Assembly: GCF_003347205.1 (NCBI RefSeq)
Contig: NZ_QQBJ01000017.1
Location: forward strand, 1-64,000
Source: Mycolicibacterium moriokaense
GTDB lineage: Bacteria > Actinomycetota > Actinomycetes > Mycobacteriales > Mycobacteriaceae
Reading direction: 5' to 3'
Length of the DNA: 64,000 bases
Below the pieces are notes generated by a model. It made no database searches. It saw only the letters and a list, made by a program, of their open reading frames with translations, and was not told the DNA's origin. Shown here one piece after another: positions 16,562 to 24,885 of this stretch. Each line of letters opens with the position of its first letter. Within the stretch, counting starts at the first letter, position 1. A program made the translations under genes and the position numbers.

Positions 16562-19457
16562 GTTAGCCCCCGCGAGTTATGACGTGAGCAAGCTCGGCCA
16601 AGCGCTCCGGTCCCAGATCCGCGGCGCGGTGCACGACGACGCGGCCGCCAGGGGCCTGTATGCGACCGACGGGTCGAACTATCGCGTGGTGCCCGACCTC
16701 GTGGTGGTGCCCGCCGACGCCGACGACCTGGCCGCCGCGGTCGTCCTCACCGCCGGGGCGGGCGCGCCGGTGACCATGCGCGGCGGCGGCACGTCGATGG
16801 CGGGTAACGCGATCGGCGGTGTGGTGATCGACGCCTCGCGGCACGTGAACCGGATCCTCGACATCGACGTCGGCAACAGAACCGCGGTCGTCGAACCCGG
16901 CGTCGTGCTCACCCATCTGCTGGCCGCCGCGCGCCCCCACGGGCTGGCCTTCGGCGCCGATCCGTCCTCGGGCAGCAGGGCGACGCTGGGCGGGATGATC
17001 GCCAACAACGCCTGCGGCGCGCACTCGGTCGCATGGGGCACGACGGCCGACAACGTGCGGTCGCTGGACGTGCTGCTCGCCGACGCCACCCGGTGCACCG
17101 TCGAATACCGCGGCGACAGAGCCGAATTGGCGGCCAGACCCGGTCGGGAAGGAGAGTTGCACCGGTCGCTGCAGGCGTTCGTCGACGACAACGAGCTGGC
17201 GATCGGGCGCCGCTTCGGCCGCTTCACCCGACAGATCTCGGGCTACGCGCTGCACCGGTTGCTGCCCGAGCACGGCTACGACGTCGCCGGGTTGCTGTGC
17301 GGCAGCGAAGGCGGGTTCGCGGCGACCCTGCGGGCGACGGTGGCGCTGACGCCCCTGCCGGGCGCGCGGGTGCTGTGCGTGCTCGGATTCTCCGACTCCG
17401 TCACGTCCGCGGAATGCGTTCCGGTGGTGCTGGCGCACAGCCCGCTGACGATGGAGTCCATCAACGTCGATCTCGTCGACCGGCTGCCAGGGGAGGTGCG
17501 CCGGGCCGCGATCGAAGCGGGTCTTCCCGCGGGGCGCGCCTGGCTGCTGGTCGAGATGGGCGGCGAGGACCGCGTCGCGGCCGAGCTGTCCGCCGAGAAG
17601 ATGCTTGCCGCACTGCGCGATTCGGGTTCACCCGCGTCGGCGTCGTTGGTTGCCGACCCCGCCGCACAGGCGGTGCTCTGGCGGTGCCGCACGGATGCGG
17701 CGGGGCTCGCCACCCGGCGGGCCGACGGCGCGGAAGCGTGGGGCGGCTGGGAGGACGCCGCCGTGCCGCCGGAGCGCCTCGCCGACTACCTTCGCGGCCT
17801 CGACGAGCTGATGGGGCGATACGGGCTCTCGGGGGCCTCCTACGGGCACTTCGGCGAAGGCTGCATGCACATGCGGATCGACTTCGATCTGCTCAGCGCG
17901 AAAGGCGTTGCCGCGTACCGGTCGTTCGTCGAGGAGGCCACCGATCTCGTCGTCTCGCTCGGCGGGTCGGTGTCCGGTGAGCACGGCGACGGCAGGGCCC
18001 GCTCGGAACTGCTGGGCCGGATGTACGGGTCCGACGGGCTGGCGCTGATGGCCGGCATGAAACGCATCTGGGATCCGCATTCGGTGATGAACCCCGGCGT
18101 CGTCGTCGACCCGCCCGCGCTGGACGTCGCGATTCGTCACCTCGGGCCTGCCAAGGACCGGAAGCTGTTGACGCTGTTCAGCTATCCCGACGACAAGGGC
18201 GACTTCGCGCAGGCGCAGCGGCGCTGTGTGGGGATCGGCAAGTGCAGGCAGTCCAGCGGCGGCGTGATGTGCCCGAGCTATCAGGCGACACACGACGAGA
18301 TGCACTCGACGCGCGGGCGTGCCCACCTGCTCTGGGAGATGCTGCAGGGCGATGTGGTGACCGACGGCTGGCGGTCCACCGAGGTGCGCGACGCGCTGGA
18401 TCTGTGCCTGTCGTGCAAGGGGTGCCTGTCGGACTGCCCGGTCAACGTCGACATGGCCACCTACAAGGCCGAGTTCACCCACCACCACTACGCGGGCAGG
18501 CCGTGGGCCAGGCCGCTGTCGCACTGGTCGATGGGCAGGCTGCCGCAGCTGGCCCGGATCGCGTCGCTGGCGCCCCGGCTGGTCAATCGAGTGGCGGGCA
18601 CCGCGGCGGCCAAGCGCCTCGGCGGGATCGCCCCCGAACGGGAGGTGCCCGCGTTCGCCGAGCAGACCTTCGCGTCGTGGTTCGCGCGACGGGAGACGTC
18701 GACAGCGCCGCGCAATGGCGAAAAGGTTCTGCTGTGGCCGGACAGCTTCACGAATTTCCTTGCCCCGCACGTGGGTCGCGCGGCCGTCGCGGTTCTGGAA
18801 GCCGCCGGGTATGACGTCCTGCTGCCGGATCGGTCGGTGTGCTGCGGGTTGACCCTGATCTCCACGGGTCAGCTGCGAGCGGCCAAGAGGCGCATCAGCC
18901 GGTCGCTGGACGTGTTGGCGCCGCATCTGGACGCGGGCACCCCGATCGTCGGCCTGGAGCCGAGTTGCACCGCGGTGCTGCGGCGCGATGCCGCCGAGTT
19001 GGTGGCTGACGATCCGCGCACCGATGCGCTGGCGTCGTCGACCGTCTCGTTCGCCGAGTTCCTCGACCGGTCGGGGTGGCGGCCGCCCCAGGTGGCGGCG
19101 CAGGCGCTGGTGCAGACGCACTGCCACCAGCACGCTGTGCTCGGCTTCGACGCCGACCGCGCGCTGATGGAGCGAGCCGGCATCACCGCCGACATCCCGG
19201 ACTCGGGATGCTGCGGCCTGGCAGGCAATTTCGGTTTCGAGCGCGGACATTACGAGGTGTCTCAGGCCGTCGGAGAGCGGGTGCTGCTGCCCGCTGTGCG
19301 CGCGGCCGACCCGAGCACCGCCATCGTCGCCGACGGCTTCAGCTGTCGGACGCAGATCGCGCAGGCCACGCCGCGGCGGGCGGTGCACCTCGCCGAGTTG
19401 CTCGCCGCCGCGCTTTCCCCCGGCGAGCAGACGCAAAAGTACCCCGACACGCCGTAA
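16560..19457 (+). CDS. FAD-linked oxidase fused to Fe-S/CCG domains (D-2-hydroxyacid dehydrogenase type)
   Basis: A 965-residue flavo-iron-sulfur protein. The FAD-binding type 4 domain occupies roughly residues 35-250 (VTMRGGGTSMAGNAIGG; GSRATLGGMIANNACG). The FAD-oxidase C-terminal domain follows (GHFGEGCMHMR; GEHGDGRARSELL). Fe-S ligands lie near residue 555 (CVGIGKC...C) and residue 615 (CLSCKGCLSDCP). Two CCG motifs near 760 and 883 (CCGLTLIS, CCGLAGNF) resemble GlpC/heterodisulfide-reductase modules. The layout matches YdiJ-like D-2-hydroxyglutarate or D-lactate dehydrogenases, which feed electrons to the respiratory chain. ATG at 16560 is chosen; the longer frame from 16506 crosses the operator and has no ribosome-binding site. 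Confidence 0.88.
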   Translation: MLAPASYDVSKLGQALRSQIRGAVHDDAAARGLYATDGSNYRVVPDLVVVPADADDLAAAVVLTAGAGAPVTMRGGGTSMAGNAIGGVVIDASRHVNRILDIDVGNRTAVVEPGVVLTHLLAAARPHGLAFGADPSSGSRATLGGMIANNACGAHSVAWGTTADNVRSLDVLLADATRCTVEYRGDRAELAARPGREGELHRSLQAFVDDNELAIGRRFGRFTRQISGYALHRLLPEHGYDVAGLLCGSEGGFAATLRATVALTPLPGARVLCVLGFSDSVTSAECVPVVLAHSPLTMESINVDLVDRLPGEVRRAAIEAGLPAGRAWLLVEMGGEDRVAAELSAEKMLAALRDSGSPASASLVADPAAQAVLWRCRTDAAGLATRRADGAEAWGGWEDAAVPPERLADYLRGLDELMGRYGLSGASYGHFGEGCMHMRIDFDLLSAKGVAAYRSFVEEATDLVVSLGGSVSGEHGDGRARSELLGRMYGSDGLALMAGMKRIWDPHSVMNPGVVVDPPALDVAIRHLGPAKDRKLLTLFSYPDDKGDFAQAQRRCVGIGKCRQSSGGVMCPSYQATHDEMHSTRGRAHLLWEMLQGDVVTDGWRSTEVRDALDLCLSCKGCLSDCPVNVDMATYKAEFTHHHYAGRPWARPLSHWSMGRLPQLARIASLAPRLVNRVAGTAAAKRLGGIAPEREVPAFAEQTFASWFARRETSTAPRNGEKVLLWPDSFTNFLAPHVGRAAVAVLEAAGYDVLLPDRSVCCGLTLISTGQLRAAKRRISRSLDVLAPHLDAGTPIVGLEPSCTAVLRRDAAELVADDPRTDALASSTVSFAEFLDRSGWRPPQVAAQALVQTHCHQHAVLGFDADRALMERAGITADIPDSGCCGLAGNFGFERGHYEVSQAVGERVLLPAVRAADPSTAIVADGFSCRTQIAQATPRRAVHLAELLAAALSPGEQTQKYPDTP

Positions 19458-19483
19458 TTCGCGGACTTTTGCGTCTGCTCGCG
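19422..19483 (-). repeat. 62-nt hairpin family, copy D (long exact stem)
   Basis: GCGAGCAGACGCAAAAGT (19424-19441 region) and its exact complement ACTTTTGCGTCTGCTCGC form an 18-bp stem, with GACACGCCG (19446-19454), the complement of the family core CGGCGTGTC, in the loop. Read on the minus strand, the arm and core spacings equal those of the other copies. It spans the 42-bp gap between the convergent oxidase and M20 genes and enters the end of the oxidase gene. A bidirectional terminator is the simplest role. Confidence 0.75.
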
Positions 19484-19499
19484 GGAGGTGCCCCGGCCT

Positions 19500-20678
19500 T
19501 CAAGACAGCAGGCGCAGCGCCGCCAGCGCGTAGGCGCGCGCCGCGGCGACCAGTTCGTCGACGGCCACCGACTCGTCGGGGCGGTGCGCCTGCGTCGCCA
19601 CCGAACCCGGCCCCGCCACCACCACCGGCACGCCGAGGTCGCGCGCGACGAAGCCGCCATCGCACGCCGCGGTCCAGCCGCCCGGCGGCAGTGCCGGGCC
19701 ACCCGCATCGGCGATCGCCGCGCCGACGGTGCGGGTGAGCGGCGAGTCGGCGGGCGTCTCGAACGCGGGCATCTCCATCGGCATGGACACCTCGACGGTC
19801 AGCCCGCGCTCGGTCAGGCCGAGCGCAGCGATCCGGGAACGGACCTCATCGAGCACGCATGCGGCCGACTCGCCCGGCAGGATGCGACGGTCGGCCACCA
19901 CCACGCAGTCGGCGGGCACCACGCTGCCGCCGCTGCCGCCGGCGATCTGGCCGACGCTCCATGTCGCCGGGCCGAGCAGCGGGTGAGGCCGGCGTGCCAG
20001 CTCCGCGTGCATCCGCTCGATCTCGGCCACCACCGCCGCCGCGCCGTAGATCGCGTTGGCGCCGCGATCGGGACTGCCTGCGTGACAGGCGGTTCCGTGT
20101 ACCTCCACCCGCAGATAGCAGGCGCCACGCGCGCCGACGATGGTCTGCAGGTCGGTGGGCTCGGCGGTGATACAGCCGACGAAAGCCTCCGACGTCGAGC
20201 CGACATAGGAGCGGATGCCGATGCCGTTCTCCTCCTCGTCCACCAGCGCCGCGAGTTCGACGGGCCCGGTCAACCCGGCGCCGCGCAGCGCCGCCATCGC
20301 CGAAAGACAGGCCGCCAGGCCACCTTTCATGTCGGATGCGCCGCGCCCATAGATGCGCCCGCCGCAGACCGCGCCTCCGAACGGGTCGGTGGTCCAGCCG
20401 TCGCCGACGGGAACGACGTCGGTGTGGCCGAGCAGCAGAAGCCCCGAGCCGGTGCCGCCGCGCAGCGTGACACGGACGTTGTTGCGGCCGGCGGCCACCG
20501 GTTCCTCGCGGACGTCGAACCCGAGTTCCGTTGCGGCCGCAGTGAGCACGGCAACCGTCGCCGCCTCGTCGCCCGGCGGATTCTGCCCGCGCGCCCGCAG
20601 CAGCGACCTGGTCAATTCGACCAACCGGTCCTCGTCGATCGCGGCCAGCACCGACCGCTCGGCAGGCGAGAGCGCCAC
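19500..20678 (-). CDS. M20-family metallohydrolase (ArgE/DapE-type deacylase)
   Basis: A 392-residue zinc hydrolase of the acetylornithine deacetylase/succinyl-diaminopimelate desuccinylase group. Visible motifs are LLLGHTDVVPVGDGW (first metal His and catalytic Asp), GRGASDMKGGLAA (bridging Asp), and LVDEEENGIG (catalytic Glu pair); ITAEPTD follows. These enzymes cleave N-acyl or N-carbamoyl groups. It is the last gene of a leftward four-gene unit starting near 23785. GTG at 20678 is taken as start because the upstream part of the open frame lies inside the aminotransferase gene; it begins five bases after that gene's stop. Confidence 0.85.
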   Translation of the reverse strand: MALSPAERSVLAAIDEDRLVELTRSLLRARGQNPPGDEAATVAVLTAAATELGFDVREEPVAAGRNNVRVTLRGGTGSGLLLLGHTDVVPVGDGWTTDPFGGAVCGGRIYGRGASDMKGGLAACLSAMAALRGAGLTGPVELAALVDEEENGIGIRSYVGSTSEAFVGCITAEPTDLQTIVGARGACYLRVEVHGTACHAGSPDRGANAIYGAAAVVAEIERMHAELARRPHPLLGPATWSVGQIAGGSGGSVVPADCVVVADRRILPGESAACVLDEVRSRIAALGLTERGLTVEVSMPMEMPAFETPADSPLTRTVGAAIADAGGPALPPGGWTAACDGGFVARDLGVPVVVAGPGSVATQAHRPDESVAVDELVAAARAYALAALRLLS

Positions 20679-20683
20679 CGAGG

Positions 20684-21883
20684 TCAGGCCCTGGCCAGCA
20701 GATCGACGGCGCGGCGCAGTCGCGCAACCCCCTCGTGGATCCGGTCGGGCGGCGTCGAGGCGAAACACAGCCGCAGTGCGTTGCCGAACCGGCCGGACGG
20801 CGAGAACGCGGTGCCGGGAATGAACGCGACGCCCTCGGCGAGCGCGGGCGCGAAAAGCGCTGTGGCGTCGACGTCGTCGAGCGTCACCCAGCAGAAGAAG
20901 CCCCCTTCGGGGTCCGTCCAACGGGCGCGGTCGCCGAAGTGTTCGCCCAGCGCCGCGTGCATCGCCTCCTTGCGCCGCTTGTACTCGGCGCGCTGGGTCA
21001 CCAGGTGCTGGTCCAGATGCCCGCCGGCCAGAAAGCCGGTCAGCAGTCGTTGCGCCGGCAGGTTCGTGCAGGTGTCCATCGCCTGCTTGGCGTTGATCAA
21101 CAGCGGCTGCAACTCCGCCACGGTATCCACCCAGCCGACCCGCAGCCCCGGCGCGACGATCTTGGAGAACGTGCGGACCGCGAACACCAGCGGATCGCCG
21201 CCGCCCAGTTCGCGCAGCGTCGGCAGCGGCTCGCCCGCGAACCGCAGCAGGCCGTAGGGGTCGTCGTCGATGATCATCGATCCCCACGCCCTGGCCAGCT
21301 CCAGCAGCCGCAGCCGCCGCGGCAGCGACAGCGTGACACCGGACGGGTTCTGGAACGTCGGGATCGTGTAGATCGCCTTGGGCGCCCGCCCGGCGTCGGA
21401 GACCAGGCGCTCGAGCGCGTCGACGTCCATCCCGTCGTCGTCGACGGGGATCTCCAGCAGCGTCGCGCCGTAGGACAGCGCGGTGGCGCTGCCGTTGGTG
21501 TAGGTGGGGGACTCGACGGTGACGAGATCGCCGGGGTCGACGAAGATCTTGCAGAACAGGTCGAGCCCCTGCATGCCGCCCGCGGTGATCGTCAGGCGCT
21601 CGGCCGTGGTCTCGTCGCTGGTGCCGCGCAGCATCTCCAGCAGCGCGGCGTGCAGCGGCGGATCGCCTTCGGTGGCGGCGTAGTCGTAGGCGTCGGGCGC
21701 GCTCAGCGCGTCCGCCGCGATGCCTGCCAGGATCTCCGAGGGCACCGCCTCGGCCGCCGGACTGCCCATCGCGAGCCGCACCACGTCGTGAGACTGCTTG
21801 TGCAGCAACGATGTACTGGAGTCGATCACCGATCCCACCAGCCCGGCGGCGCGGGCGGCGAGCGGAAGCGTCGATGTCGTCAT
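20684..21883 (-). CDS. PLP-dependent aminotransferase, class I/II (LysN/2-aminoadipate aminotransferase-like)
   Basis: A 399-residue fold-type I aminotransferase. Recognisable blocks are YDYAATEGDPPLHAALLEML, ITAGGMQGLDLFCKIFVDPGD, PTFQNPSGVTLS, DDDPYGLLRF and the PLP lysine in RTFSKIVAPGLRVGW. This style is shared with LysN and with the catalytic part of MocR regulators, but no DNA-binding domain is present. Start ATG has GGAGGT upstream and lies five bases after the M24 gene stop. In the island it is the second aminotransferase besides the class III enzyme at 12296, so two amino groups, or amino groups of different type, may be removed. Confidence 0.85.
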   Translation of the reverse strand: MTTSTLPLAARAAGLVGSVIDSSTSLLHKQSHDVVRLAMGSPAAEAVPSEILAGIAADALSAPDAYDYAATEGDPPLHAALLEMLRGTSDETTAERLTITAGGMQGLDLFCKIFVDPGDLVTVESPTYTNGSATALSYGATLLEIPVDDDGMDVDALERLVSDAGRAPKAIYTIPTFQNPSGVTLSLPRRLRLLELARAWGSMIIDDDPYGLLRFAGEPLPTLRELGGGDPLVFAVRTFSKIVAPGLRVGWVDTVAELQPLLINAKQAMDTCTNLPAQRLLTGFLAGGHLDQHLVTQRAEYKRRKEAMHAALGEHFGDRARWTDPEGGFFCWVTLDDVDATALFAPALAEGVAFIPGTAFSPSGRFGNALRLCFASTPPDRIHEGVARLRRAVDLLARA

Positions 21884-21887
21884 GGGT

Positions 21888-23066
21888 TTACCTCCAGACC
21901 GTGAGTTCGTGCGGCAGGTTGCTCAGCCGCTCGGCGCCGGCATCGGTGACCACGACCGGCTCGGACAGTTCGTAGCCCAGATCGTTGTTCCAGATGCCGA
22001 GGATGACGTGAAAAGCCATGCCCGCGACCAGTTCTGTGGACTCGCCGCGGCGCAGGCTGATGGTTCGCTCGCCCCAGTCGGGCGGGTAGCCGATGCCGAT
22101 CGAGTAGCCGACGCGGGAATCCTTCAGCAACCCATGGGGTCTGACGACCCGGTCGAACGCGAGGTGCACGGTGCTGCCGTCGGCGCCGGGCCGGATCGCC
22201 GACAACGTGGCGGCCATGGCCTCGGCGATCACCTTCGCGGTGTCGACCAGCCGGGGCGGCGGTTCGCCGAGCATCACCGTGCGCGCCAGCGGGGCGTGGT
22301 AGCGGCCGAATACTCCGGCCAGTTCGATCGTGGTGGCCTCACCTGCCTGAAAGGCCTCCTCGCACCACGTCAGATGTGGTGTGCCCGCCGTCTTTCCGGT
22401 CGGCAGCAGCGGCACCAGCGCCGGGTAGTCGCCGCCGTGCTCCACGGTGCCGCGCGCCTGCGCCGCCATGATCTCGGCGACCACATCGCATTGCCGCCTG
22501 CCGGGGCGCAGGCCCGAACACGCCACCCGCATCGCCTGTTCGGCGATGGCGCCCGCGATGCGCAACTGCTCGATCTCGAAGGCGGACTTGATCACTCGCA
22601 CCCAGTTGACCAGTTCGCCGGAGTCCACCAGGCGGTTGCAGGCCAACGCGCGCTCCAACGCCTGGTACCCGCGCGGGGAGAAGAAGTGCGAGTCGCATTC
22701 CACGCCGATCACCTCGCGCGGGGGCACCAGGTCGCGGATCGCCTCGCCCATCCAGTCGAACGGGTGCGCGTCGGCGCGGTGCACCAGATCCTCCGGGTAG
22801 CCGTGGATATGGTCGCAGTCGAGGTCGGCGGTGTGGCGCGCGCCGCCGGCGTCCATCGCCCTGGTGAACAGGTGCGGCGGCCCGTCCGGGCCGACCAGCA
22901 GGCACTGCGGGGTGTAGAAGGACCAGGCGTTGTAGCCGGTGAGATAGAACAGGTTCGCCGGGTCGCACACGATGAGAGCCGCAAAACCCTTCTGCGCCAT
23001 CGCCTCCCGCACCCGGCGCAACCGATTCGCGTGCTCCCGTTCCGTCGTCGGGTTCGCGGGGGTCAT
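21888..23066 (-). CDS. M24-fold hydrolase, creatinase/ectoine-hydrolase-like (metal ligands missing)
   Basis: A 392-residue protein of the Xaa-Pro dipeptidase/creatinase (pita-bread) superfamily: N-terminal creatinase-like domain to about residue 165, then the catalytic fold. Most of the five metal ligands are changed: the first two aspartates align with Glu248 (TTIELAG) and Leu260 (HAPLARTV), the usual metal His region reads RVGYSIGIGYPPDWGER (319-334), and the first metal Glu is lost in GMAFHVILG. Only a late Glu (ELSEP, residue 369) remains. Metal-free creatinase and ectoine hydrolase show this pattern. His231 (GTPHLTW) may be the creatinase-type catalytic His. The start overlaps the upstream stop (ATGA). 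Confidence 0.82.
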   Translation of the reverse strand: MTPANPTTEREHANRLRRVREAMAQKGFAALIVCDPANLFYLTGYNAWSFYTPQCLLVGPDGPPHLFTRAMDAGGARHTADLDCDHIHGYPEDLVHRADAHPFDWMGEAIRDLVPPREVIGVECDSHFFSPRGYQALERALACNRLVDSGELVNWVRVIKSAFEIEQLRIAGAIAEQAMRVACSGLRPGRRQCDVVAEIMAAQARGTVEHGGDYPALVPLLPTGKTAGTPHLTWCEEAFQAGEATTIELAGVFGRYHAPLARTVMLGEPPPRLVDTAKVIAEAMAATLSAIRPGADGSTVHLAFDRVVRPHGLLKDSRVGYSIGIGYPPDWGERTISLRRGESTELVAGMAFHVILGIWNNDLGYELSEPVVVTDAGAERLSNLPHELTVWR

Positions 23067-23785
23067 CGTTCCACCAGGTGCTGGCCGGGCCCGACCGCCT
23101 TGCGGCCCAGGGCGCGCAGCGCCGACCACATCGTCACCTGATTGGCGGTCAGCACCGGCTTGCCCAGCTTTTGTTCCAGCGGGGCGATGACGTCGTAGGT
23201 GGGCAGGTTGGTGCAGCTGATGAACACGGCCTGCGCGTCGTCGGTGTCGGTATCGCGGACCAGCCCGGCCGTGACCTGGTAGGGCACCGTCCAGATGTCG
23301 GAGGTCAGGCCGAGCCCATCCGCGGCGACCACCTCGATACCGGCCTCGGCGAGGTAGGTGGTCAGGCCGAAGGTCAGCTCGGCGACATACGGCGTCACGG
23401 CGGCGATGCGGGTGACCTCCAGGTGGCGCAGCGCCTGGAGCAGGGCGCCGCTGGTGGTGACGGCCGCGGGCGCACCGGCGTCGGTCATCGACGACACCAA
23501 CGCGGCCTCGCCCGCCAGCCCGCCGATGAAGCTGCCCGAGGTGCACGCGTACGCCATCACCAGCGGCGATACCGCGCGGACGTCGTCGTACCCCTTGGCG
23601 ACGAGGGTCGGCTCGGAGATCACCGTCGCCATTTCGACGGTGGCTTCCAACGGCGCGAAAGCCATCCGGGTGATGTGCAGGCTGATGTCGTCGGGCACCC
23701 ATCGCCAGAGCTCCCGGTCGAGCGCGAAGTCGAACGGGGTGACGACGCCGATTCCGGACTGTTCCGGTGGCGGCGATGGGCGCAT
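23063..23785 (-). CDS. Maleate isomerase-like Asp/Glu racemase superfamily protein (two catalytic Cys)
   Basis: A 240-residue protein with both catalytic cysteines of the family: Cys81 in MAYACTSGSF and Cys191 in VFISCTNLPTYD. The C-terminal LGKPVLTANQVTMW block is shared with the paralog at 15793. Relatives include maleate cis-trans isomerase and EutA, which accompanies the ectoine hydrolase EutD in rhizobial ectoine-utilisation operons. It is the first gene of the leftward unit with the M24, aminotransferase and M20 genes, and overlaps the M24 start by four bases. It faces the operator at 23825. Precise substrate unknown. Confidence 0.82.
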   Translation of the reverse strand: MRPSPPPEQSGIGVVTPFDFALDRELWRWVPDDISLHITRMAFAPLEATVEMATVISEPTLVAKGYDDVRAVSPLVMAYACTSGSFIGGLAGEAALVSSMTDAGAPAAVTTSGALLQALRHLEVTRIAAVTPYVAELTFGLTTYLAEAGIEVVAADGLGLTSDIWTVPYQVTAGLVRDTDTDDAQAVFISCTNLPTYDVIAPLEQKLGKPVLTANQVTMWSALRALGRKAVGPGQHLVER

Positions 23786-23824
23786 TGGCCCAGTGTGGGG
23801 GCGTAATCCCGCCGCCGCAAGCCG

Positions 23825-23836
23825 ATTGTTGACAAT
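23825..23836. promoter_or_regulatory. GntR-type operator, site 4
   Basis: ATTGTTGACAAT is the reverse complement of the operator at sites 2 and 3. It lies between the leftward racemase/M24/aminotransferase/M20 unit and the rightward dehydrogenase/amidase unit, and overlaps the -35 element of the rightward promoter. Confidence 0.75.
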
Positions 23837-23858
23837 AGTACGGTTGCGTTCCTAGCCT
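23829..23858 (+). promoter_or_regulatory. Promoter of the D-2-hydroxyacid dehydrogenase/amidase operon (probably leaderless)
   Basis: TTGACA (23829-23834), an 18-base spacer and TAGCCT (23853-23858) fit a strong housekeeping promoter. Transcription would begin at about 23865-23866, the A of the start codon at 23866, predicting a leaderless mRNA. The -35 hexamer is inside the operator, so the repressor would exclude RNA polymerase. Confidence 0.6.
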
Positions 23859-23865
23859 CTGACAG

Positions 23866-24885
23866 ATGCCTCGAACACGACCGGTGATCGCGGTCCTGTG
23901 CGAGAGGGCTACCGACCGTCCGCCCGGACTCGAGGGCCTGGATGTCGACTTCCGGTTCTGCGCGGCCGATGGCCTGGCCGAAGCGGTCCGCGGGGCCCAG
24001 GCGCTGCTGCTGTGGGACTTCTTCTCCAAGGCGGTCCGCGACGTCTGGCCGCAGGCCGATCGACTGGAGTGGATCCACATCACCGCGGCGGGCGTGGACA
24101 CCCTGCTGTTCGACGAACTGCGCGACTCCGATGTCGTGGTGACCAACGCCAGGGGCGTGTTCGACCGGCCGCTGGCCGAGTACGTGCTCGGCGCCGTGAT
24201 CGCGTTCGCCAAGGACAGCCTGACGAGCTTCGACCTGCAGCGCCGCCACGAGTGGCGGCACCGCGAGACGCGCAGCATCAGCGGCGCCACCGCGCTGGTG
24301 GTGGGCACCGGCGGCATCGGCCGCGAGATCGCGAAGCTGCTGCGGGCCGCGGGCATGGTGATTCGCGGTGCGGGGCGTCGCCCCGCCGCCGACGACCCGG
24401 ACTTCGGCGAGATCGTCGACAGCGCGGGCTTGGCCGCCGAGGCCGGCTGGTGCGATCACCTGATCCTGGCCGCGCCGCTGACGCCGGCGACGCGCGGCCT
24501 CGTCGACGCGGAGGTGCTGGCCGCCATGAAGCCCGATGCGCACCTGGTGAACATCGCCAGAGGCCCGATGGTCGACGAGGCGGCGCTGCTGGAGGCGCTG
24601 ACCCAGCGCCGCATCGGGGGAGCGACGCTGGACGTGTTCGACACCGAACCGCTGCCGCGGGACCATCCGCTGTGGGACGCGCCGAATGTTGCCGTCACCG
24701 CGCACATGTCCGCCGACGCCGTCGGCTGGCGCGACTCCCTGGCCGCGCAGTTCGCGACGAACGTGAAGCGCTGGCTGGCCGGCGAACCACTTCTCAATGT
24801 GGTGGACAAGAAACTCGGCTACGTGTCGGCCACCGGAGCCGCACGGCCGGCGACATCGGCCGGCGCGGCGGGAGCCACGGCGTGA
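23866..24885 (+). CDS. D-2-hydroxyacid dehydrogenase, NAD(P)-dependent
   Basis: A 339-residue member of the D-isomer-specific 2-hydroxyacid dehydrogenase family, reducing a 2-oxoacid to the D-hydroxyacid or the reverse. The dinucleotide motif is VVGTGGIGREI. The catalytic trio is Arg in VNIARGPMVDE, Glu in DVFDTEPLPRDHP, and His in VAVTAHMSADA. The last 15-20 residues are Ala/Gly/Thr-rich and probably unstructured. Together with the FAD/Fe-S oxidase it suggests a 2-oxoacid/D-hydroxyacid step in the pathway. First gene of a rightward four-gene operon; its stop overlaps the amidase GTG start. Confidence 0.86.
   Translation: MPRTRPVIAVLCERATDRPPGLEGLDVDFRFCAADGLAEAVRGAQALLLWDFFSKAVRDVWPQADRLEWIHITAAGVDTLLFDELRDSDVVVTNARGVFDRPLAEYVLGAVIAFAKDSLTSFDLQRRHEWRHRETRSISGATALVVGTGGIGREIAKLLRAAGMVIRGAGRRPAADDPDFGEIVDSAGLAAEAGWCDHLILAAPLTPATRGLVDAEVLAAMKPDAHLVNIARGPMVDEAALLEALTQRRIGGATLDVFDTEPLPRDHPLWDAPNVAVTAHMSADAVGWRDSLAAQFATNVKRWLAGEPLLNVVDKKLGYVSATGAARPATSAGAAGATA

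Noticed and set aside
23067-24356. Long upstream extension of the M24 gene frame on the minus strand
   Set aside because: The extension runs through the racemase-like gene in another frame and into the opposite-strand dehydrogenase; the real start is the ATG at 23066 overlapping the previous stop.
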